A stretch of 64,000 bases of DNA from Daucus carota subsp. sativus (taxonomy: Eukaryota; Streptophyta; Magnoliopsida; Apiales; Apiaceae), in assembly GCF_001625215.2 (NCBI RefSeq), contig NC_030381.2:46374689-46438688 (forward strand), written 5' to 3'. The notes beneath the pieces were generated by a model. The model made no database searches, was not told the origin of the DNA, and saw nothing but the letters and a program-made list of their open reading frames with translations. Shown piece by piece: positions 58,450 through 64,000 of this stretch; positions within the stretch are counted from its first letter, which is position 1; each line of letters begins with the position of its first letter. The translations under genes were made by a program, and so were the position numbers.

Positions 58450-60340
58450 TCAAAGAGATAGATGACAGATTCTTTATTAAATTTTGACAGGGCCGGAATG
58501 TAAAAAATGTCTAGTGATTCTCCACTACCCCTAATATATCTGTGGTGAAGTGAGTACATATATGAAACTTTTTCTTTTTGTTAACAGTATCATTTCGCGA
58601 GCTTTGAATTATTTTATAGGATCTATTAAAGGGTCTCTGGGATCTGTTAAACAATGTCAGTAATCTATAGGGTACCTAGCAAACTTTTGCATTTCATCAC
58701 CAGATCATTTTACAGGCCCTGGAGTAAATATATGTTTGATATAATATCATTACGCTGAGGACTTATCAGTTATCACGTCTCCTAAAATGATCTTGGGTGG
58801 AACAATTGTTAGAAATATTACCAGCCACTATCAATGGCACACATAGAACAAATGTCCAGATCTCCCAGACAATTATGGTATTACCCTCCTTTTAGTTGAA
58901 ACCAGTCATTAAATGTAAAAAATGAATTAGAATTTTGAAAATAAAATAAAGATAACAAAGAGTGTAGACAAGATCTGAGTAAAATATCAGTAGGAATGAT
59001 GACCAATACATCTCTAAATAGTGCAAGTTTCATCCTGATTTCATTGTATTTAACTGAAAGATCTTGGAAGCGTTCTGATTTCCAGAGAGTTCAAATGTCC
59101 GAACTTACCTGAGTAACCTTGCATATAGAGGTCCTCAACTACAGTCACATAAGTGCACAGCAATATAGAAGAAGAAAAGGTCAAACAAGGACAGCTTCTC
59201 TATGAGGAGTCGTTGTTACAAAGAGGTAGGAGTCAGGGGGCTTTCGTGAGAAAAGTTCAAAGGTGCAGGTAGGGTCACTGCCTGTCTCTATGAACTACAT
59301 GAGCCAATGAACTGAAAATTACAGCGTAAATGAGGCGATCAAATTTGATTTAAAGAAAAATTCAACTACAATCTTGTAGTTGTTCAGAATGCTGAACCTT
59401 CAGCCTAACTATTACGTTTATTAAATAAAATTAAACTTCCTAAATTTTGTTCAGTTTTAGTGAAATCTTGGTGGTACTTGCATATTTATTTTAGATATTT
59501 ACTCCATGTGTCCATGCTAGAGATACAATACAGCAGGGAAAAACAAATCGAATCACAGAAGTGAACTTGCTGATAAATAACACAAAACATCTGTCAAATT
59601 TAAGTGTTGAATGCTTCAGTGGATTAATGCAACCTATACATATGAAGGCAATTAGTGCAAGGCCACGAACCTTCATCCGACATGAAGACAGCATTGAAGC
59701 AAATTCAAAGATTTTTGCTGTCGACAGTAGAAAAACCTCAGAAGACTTGCTTCAAGAACAGGTCTTCAATATAAGTCTAAGAGTGCTTAATGAAATTAGT
59801 TGAGTCAGTGGACTCTATTTATTGAACATTATTTTCAAATGTGAAGGTGGCCCTAAACCCCACTAATGATCAATATTTCTCAGTCATCATATATTGGAGA
59901 CTGCAAGTCCCTAGAGTTAAAAACTAGGAAACCCAATCTGCAATTTCACTCTGATACTCTTTTAAGCTGAATTTAAGCATTATTAGAACTTCAATTCTCA
60001 CTATCTATTAAGAAAGGGTCTTTCTGACGCTAACAACTACTTTTTACTTAGGTGGAAGATTTTTGTGCATGCAGGGGTCATCAGTATTAATGAGATTAGA
60101 GCCATAGAAATCCAGTACCTAACTTAAAAGTCACGAGCACACACTAGAAAATCCGATTAAGAAAAAGCAACTGCAGGTTTCTCACTTGAAAACAACTCAT
60201 GAAATCATTAAAGCTTCTTCAGAAAATTATTAGCATACTATATGCCACCGAAACGTGTTATTGTGTTCATGACTGTACAGAAACAAGTGGAGCCGGCTTT
60301 CAACCGTACTTAGCTGGTAGATGGATAACATATACTTAAA
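58450..60340. other. Gap between SAUR genes
   Basis: AT-rich, no clear gene, element or RNA. An 80-codon frame at 59561-59803 lacks recognisable features. Confidence 0.5.
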
Positions 60341-60363
60341 ACCAAATGAGCAAAGCCATGTGA
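60341..60363 (+). promoter_or_regulatory. Shared SAUR promoter block, copy 2
   Basis: ACCAAATGAG then CAAAGCCATGTGA, ending in CATGTG, about 80 bases before the TATA box. Same order and type as 53531 and 63846. Confidence 0.5.
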
Positions 60364-60443
60364 GGATAGTGAGCAAGGACAGCTGACAACTGCAAAATAA
60401 TTTCCAATTTTATTTCATCTATGATCTGCAGCTAAATACACAC

Positions 60444-60452
60444 TATATATAA
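60444..60452 (+). promoter_or_regulatory. TATA box of SAUR 60539
   Basis: TATATATAA in CACTATATATAACTTC context, 95 bases before the start codon. Confidence 0.65.
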
Positions 60453-60538
60453 CTTCTTCAGCTCTAGCTTCACAAATAACCAACATTAAAGTTCTAATAT
60501 CTAATTTTCAACCAATTTCAAAAGAAACAGTGATCACC

Positions 60539-60826
60539 ATGGGAATGCATATGCCTTCAATTGCTCTAGTTGTCAAGAAGATGTCTAAGCTCCGTTCGAG
60601 CAATCTTTCAAATGTTCCTAAAGGCCATTTACCAGTTTATGTGGGAGAAACAATAAAGAAGAGATTCGTAGTTCCTCTGTCTTACTTAAACCATCCTTCA
60701 TTTCAAGCCTTGTTGCTTCGAGCCCAAGAGGAATCTGGATTTGATCATCCTATGGGTGGTTTAACTATCCCGTGCAGAGAAGATGCTTTCATTGATTTGA
60801 CATTGCAGTTAAGTACATTACCTTGA
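60539..60826 (+). CDS. SAUR family protein, variant core
   Basis: Intronless, 95 residues, beginning [20 protein letters not shown]. The core is [71 protein letters not shown]. The strongly conserved AEEEFGF reads AQEESGF here, changing two usually fixed positions (Glu to Gln, Phe to Ser). The start is the ATG at 60539; the three codons before it in frame begin with GTG. TATA at 60444. Otherwise an ordinary SAUR. Confidence 0.94.
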   Translation: MGMHMPSIALVVKKMSKLRSSNLSNVPKGHLPVYVGETIKKRFVVPLSYLNHPSFQALLLRAQEESGFDHPMGGLTIPCREDAFIDLTLQLSTLP

Positions 60827-63800
60827 TGACTTGATCTGTGAAGATGACTGCACCAACATACATGTCTTGCAAATTATGTTTGACGTAACATTCTTTTATT
60901 TTGGCCCTTTTTCCTCTTTGACAAGAGATGAAAGTTGTATTTAGAAACGAAATATTTAGTTTTCCCACGCTTCGGTTCGTGCTGACTTGTGTGGATTGTG
61001 CAAAATATATGTACAGAATCAAAGTTCTTACGGTGTTACTTGTAAGTAACCTTCATAAGTAACTTTCATGTGGCAAATATTATGTGCACAGAAGTATACA
61101 TGCTACTAATGTAACCGTCATGTGGCAAATATTATTTTTTTAATTATTTTTTTGAGAACTTATCTTTCACTTAAAACCGTGGAGATAATCCAATAAATGA
61201 CTCTTGCATCAACAAGAAGAGATATTTAATCATGAAAACACGTAAAAAATACGTGTAGCGATCTAATAATATTTTAAATTTAAACCCAACAAGGGCTTGT
61301 GCTAGAGCTAGACTAGTACTACCAGATATGATTCTTTAAAGAACACGAATAACCACCAATAAAGCAATATACGGTGAATTTTGGAATCTGTGTTGAGTTG
61401 GGTTGTTTTAAAGTGTTGTATAACACCCCACGTCGATAATCTTACAACGATAAAATTCAAAATGTTGAAGTCGATTAACAACGAAGAGTTTTAGCTGATG
61501 GCTGTCCGCAACTCATTTATACTTATTTAACCCATGGTGCATTTCCATCATGTTTATTTTACGGGCAAGCCCTCAAGTTTGAAGCTGCAATCTTGAGATA
61601 TTATTCACTCTTAAAGAAACACGGTTCTTCTTTACCGAATAAAACCGATATATTTACGCCGAATAGGAACTCAGAACTAGAAGCATATCGCAAAATACAA
61701 ATGGCATTCCACTTAGCGAGATGCATATCAAGACTACAACAGTCAACAGGTTAATTAGAGTTTAGAAGAACAAGGCTTCTGTCTTCGAACCAGACCATTA
61801 ATTCAGGCATTAAGAGCCAAATTGGTCTTTAGCTTGGACTCTACATGCAATCAAGAGACATAAATGAGATGAGATCATTATCATTTAACTCCATCATATG
61901 TCTCTGATGGCTGTAGGGATTTTGCTAATGACCCGTAGCCGCCATGGTTATATGGGTTTTTTGTGCGTGTATGGTGCCTAAAACTTATTATTCTCTTATG
62001 TTCCTATTTATACTGTGAGAGGTGACTGTTTGAAGGATGAGTGGGCTGGTTTAATATATGAGTGTTTGAGGTGGAAGGGCTATTCAACATAAGTGGAGGT
62101 TAACCCAGATTTTCAAGGATGACATGGTATTGGGATGGCTGCCACGTGTGCATCACCTGCTTGGGTTATGCCTACGGTTTTTCCAAAGAGAACTTGAGAG
62201 GTTCCATAAGTGAACACCGTAGGCGAGCATAAGGGCCTACGGATTTGGGAGCCATCAGTCTCCGTCTTAATTAACTGTTCTTATGGATGAAGCTAAAAAT
62301 CGCTTATCTGGATGATTACATTCGCCGGGCAATAATACATTGTATACATCACCGAATTTCATATGTCTGTATATGACCAAGGGGGAAAAAAAAGAGAGAC
62401 AAGTTTTAGCATACGGATTAGACTACTCAGAAAGGCATGTAGCCCCAGGGATCAATTTGTTTAATAATCCACAGAATACCAAATCTAATAGCTCAATTCA
62501 CTCAGCCACCCAACATGTATCTCCTACTGGTAATGAAAGGTTTAAGATCTATATATGATAAGGTGCGATGGAATGGAATGGGGGGAAAATGTCTATAATT
62601 TTCATTCATTCTATCATTCCCTTCCAATTATTTGAAGTAGAAATCTACTCGGGAATGCTCATTAAACTTCATCATGTTTCTCTGCAATTTTCATCATAAG
62701 AAATTTAGTTTAACTCATATTAAGTTACTATTGTCTCATACTTTCCTTTTTCTCCATAAAACTTCGTTATGAATTTTCATTCCATTCTCTTATCATTCCT
62801 CATTCCATTCAATTAGACTTAACATGTTACTTCATGCTTACGATTGATCTGTGCTAAGTGAAAATTATCGGAAAAAGAGACTTTTTTTTTGTTTTCAGTA
62901 AATAAGAAATGTTCACACACAAACTCACAGATTAAAGTGTAAGGAGTGCAAATAAAATTAGTTGGCATGGTCCTGTTAGTTATAATAGCAGAGAAAGAAA
63001 AAGTGCTTATTTTGCGTCAACGAAGAAAAGGCTCAACTTCCCCTCTGCATGCAAAACCTGGAATCCGTTATATGCATTACATACTGACGGTGTCATGAAT
63101 ATTTTTTTATAAAGAGAAGAGATAAGAAACTGCTTCAGAAATTGATGGTTTTCGAACTTTTCTGTGGGCGTTTTGTTGCAAGAAACATGAGTAAACACAG
63201 TAGGCCACCCAACTGCTGCTTCGGAAAATAACTTGGCATAAACAACTAGTCCACTGGTATGATTCATATATAACTAATGATATTTTGTTAGCTCGAAACT
63301 ATCAGTTGTTAAAAGTTTACTCTTACCAGAATAACAAACTTGCAGGTTTCATGAAATAATGAAAGAAAAACTTTATCAAGATATTTAGCACCTTTTTGCA
63401 AAGCCTGTATAAAGAAACCACATTTCATTTATCCCAGACAAGTAACATCTATGCAGGCGTTTGGATCATGAGTGGGAATCAGAATCGGGAATGGGAATAA
63501 AGGGTATGGGAGGGGTATGGAATGCATATTAAAGGATAGTGTACGGAATGATTTACCATTCAAGTGAGATTGTGGTTCTCATTCTATGTCACAAAATTAC
63601 TAATCCAAATACCAACAAAGGTTTGAGATTCCGATTCCCATTAACCGGACTCATTAACCATGAAGCAAACGCGTCATATATAAATTCAATCCGTGTAGAG
63701 TCGGCAAAAGAGTTTGGATTACCATTATCTGAATTTAGATTCAAGTATATATAATTTTCAACAAGAGAAGGTGGTTTGTTTTATCATGAGATCATGACTT

Positions 63801-63845
63801 CACAGAACCAAGTGGGACTCATAACTTTACACAGGCTGGTACATA
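60827..63845. other. 3-kb spacer beyond the SAUR 60539 gene
   Basis: Mostly AT-rich spacer. It holds a small direct repeat (CATGTGGCAAATATTAT near 61055 and 61118), a GGAATGG/CCATTCC-bordered repeat near 62565-62815 that may be a decayed MITE, and the element at 63455-63674. No gene supported. Confidence 0.45.
63455..63674. mobile_element. hAT-like MITE
   Basis: The left GCGTTTGGATCATGAGTGGG, with GGGAATC and GAATCGGGAATGGG following, is mirrored at the right by GATTCCGATTCCCATTAACC and terminal CAAACGC. The ends GCGTTTG and CAAACGC are typical of short hAT MITEs. No certain target duplication. Confidence 0.5.
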
Positions 63846-64000
63846 ACCAAAATGAGCACAGCCATGTGAAGATGAGTTGGGTCATGGCAGACTATTTTTA
63901 GTAAAAAGTTCTTACCAGACATCTCATTTTCTGGAATATTGAAAGAATTTAAGTACAAAAGGTACTGAGGTATCTACTATAAATACCAGTGACACCATCA
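63846..64000 (+). promoter_or_regulatory. Promoter of a probable seventh SAUR gene, cut by the window edge
   Basis: ACCAAAATGAGCACAGCCAT plus GTGA at 63846-63869 is copy 3 of the block seen before the SAURs at 53819 and 60539. A TATAAATA box lies at 63978-63985. With the local spacing of 95-113 bases the start codon would be 70-90 bases past the window end. No coding sequence is visible. Confidence 0.55.

Noticed and set aside
59561-59803. 80-codon plus-strand frame between SAUR genes
   Set aside because: No family resemblance and no conserved features visible.
1-64000. LTR retrotransposons, virus-derived elements, tRNA/rRNA genes or microRNA precursors
   Set aside because: I looked for typical LTR, gag-pol, tRNA and known plant microRNA sequences and recognised none. 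A library-based search would be needed to exclude diverged remnants.

Overview
The window is nuclear DNA of a flowering plant, almost certainly a eudicot. The evidence is AT-rich sequence, many short GT-AG introns, plant-only gene families (SAUR, BASIC PENTACYSTEINE, a PLS-type pentatricopeptide protein, a NACK-like kinesin-7, plastid aldolase) and dense small DNA transposons of the Stowaway, hAT and Mutator types. An asterid is plausible, but the sequence alone does not fix the species. I saw no bacterial, organellar or viral genes, no CRISPR array and no recognisable LTR retrotransposon.

Layout. 0-1 kb: the last three exons of a plastid class I fructose-bisphosphate aldolase (+). 3.6-9.7 kb: a 12-exon NACK-type kinesin-7 (+), with a Mutator-like MITE in intron 8. 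12.9-13.2 kb: the single-exon gene for mitochondrial ribosomal protein bTHXm/S31 (-). 13.7-15.1 kb: a retroposed copy, a MITE and a possible SINE head. 15.4-20.8 kb: a 13-exon GC1/SulA-type SDR-family plastid division gene (+). 23.4-25.5 kb: an intronless arginine decarboxylase (-) with a four-codon upstream ORF. 30.3-31.4 kb: a group II BASIC PENTACYSTEINE (GAGA-binding) regulator (+) behind a probable long leader intron. 32.8-34.8 kb: the tiny mitochondrial ATP synthase subunit e gene (+). 36.6-64 kb: a SAUR region with six genes on both strands (36.7, 43.6, 53.8, 55.6, 58.2 and 60.5 kb), the promoter of a probable seventh at the right edge, and a pentatricopeptide repeat gene at 49-50.4 kb (-). 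The long gaps hold five or more Stowaway elements, a fresh-looking hAT insertion with an exact 8-bp target duplication, and other MITEs.

The genes do not form one pathway. Their order (plastid aldolase, kinesin-7, mitochondrial S31, GC1, BPC, SAUR) is the order I recall for the Arabidopsis chromosome 2 block around At2g21210-At2g21330, with a related copy on chromosome 4. The arginine decarboxylase and ATP synthase e genes are extra relative to that block. The window is therefore best read as an ancient conserved gene block with a lineage-specific SAUR array at one end.

The most useful observations are the SAUR gene whose natural start is out of frame with its domain, a promoter block shared by three SAUR promoters, the single short uORF in the arginine decarboxylase leader, and three transposon insertions whose boundaries are fixed by exact target-site duplications. 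I found no clear sign of a wholly new biological system.
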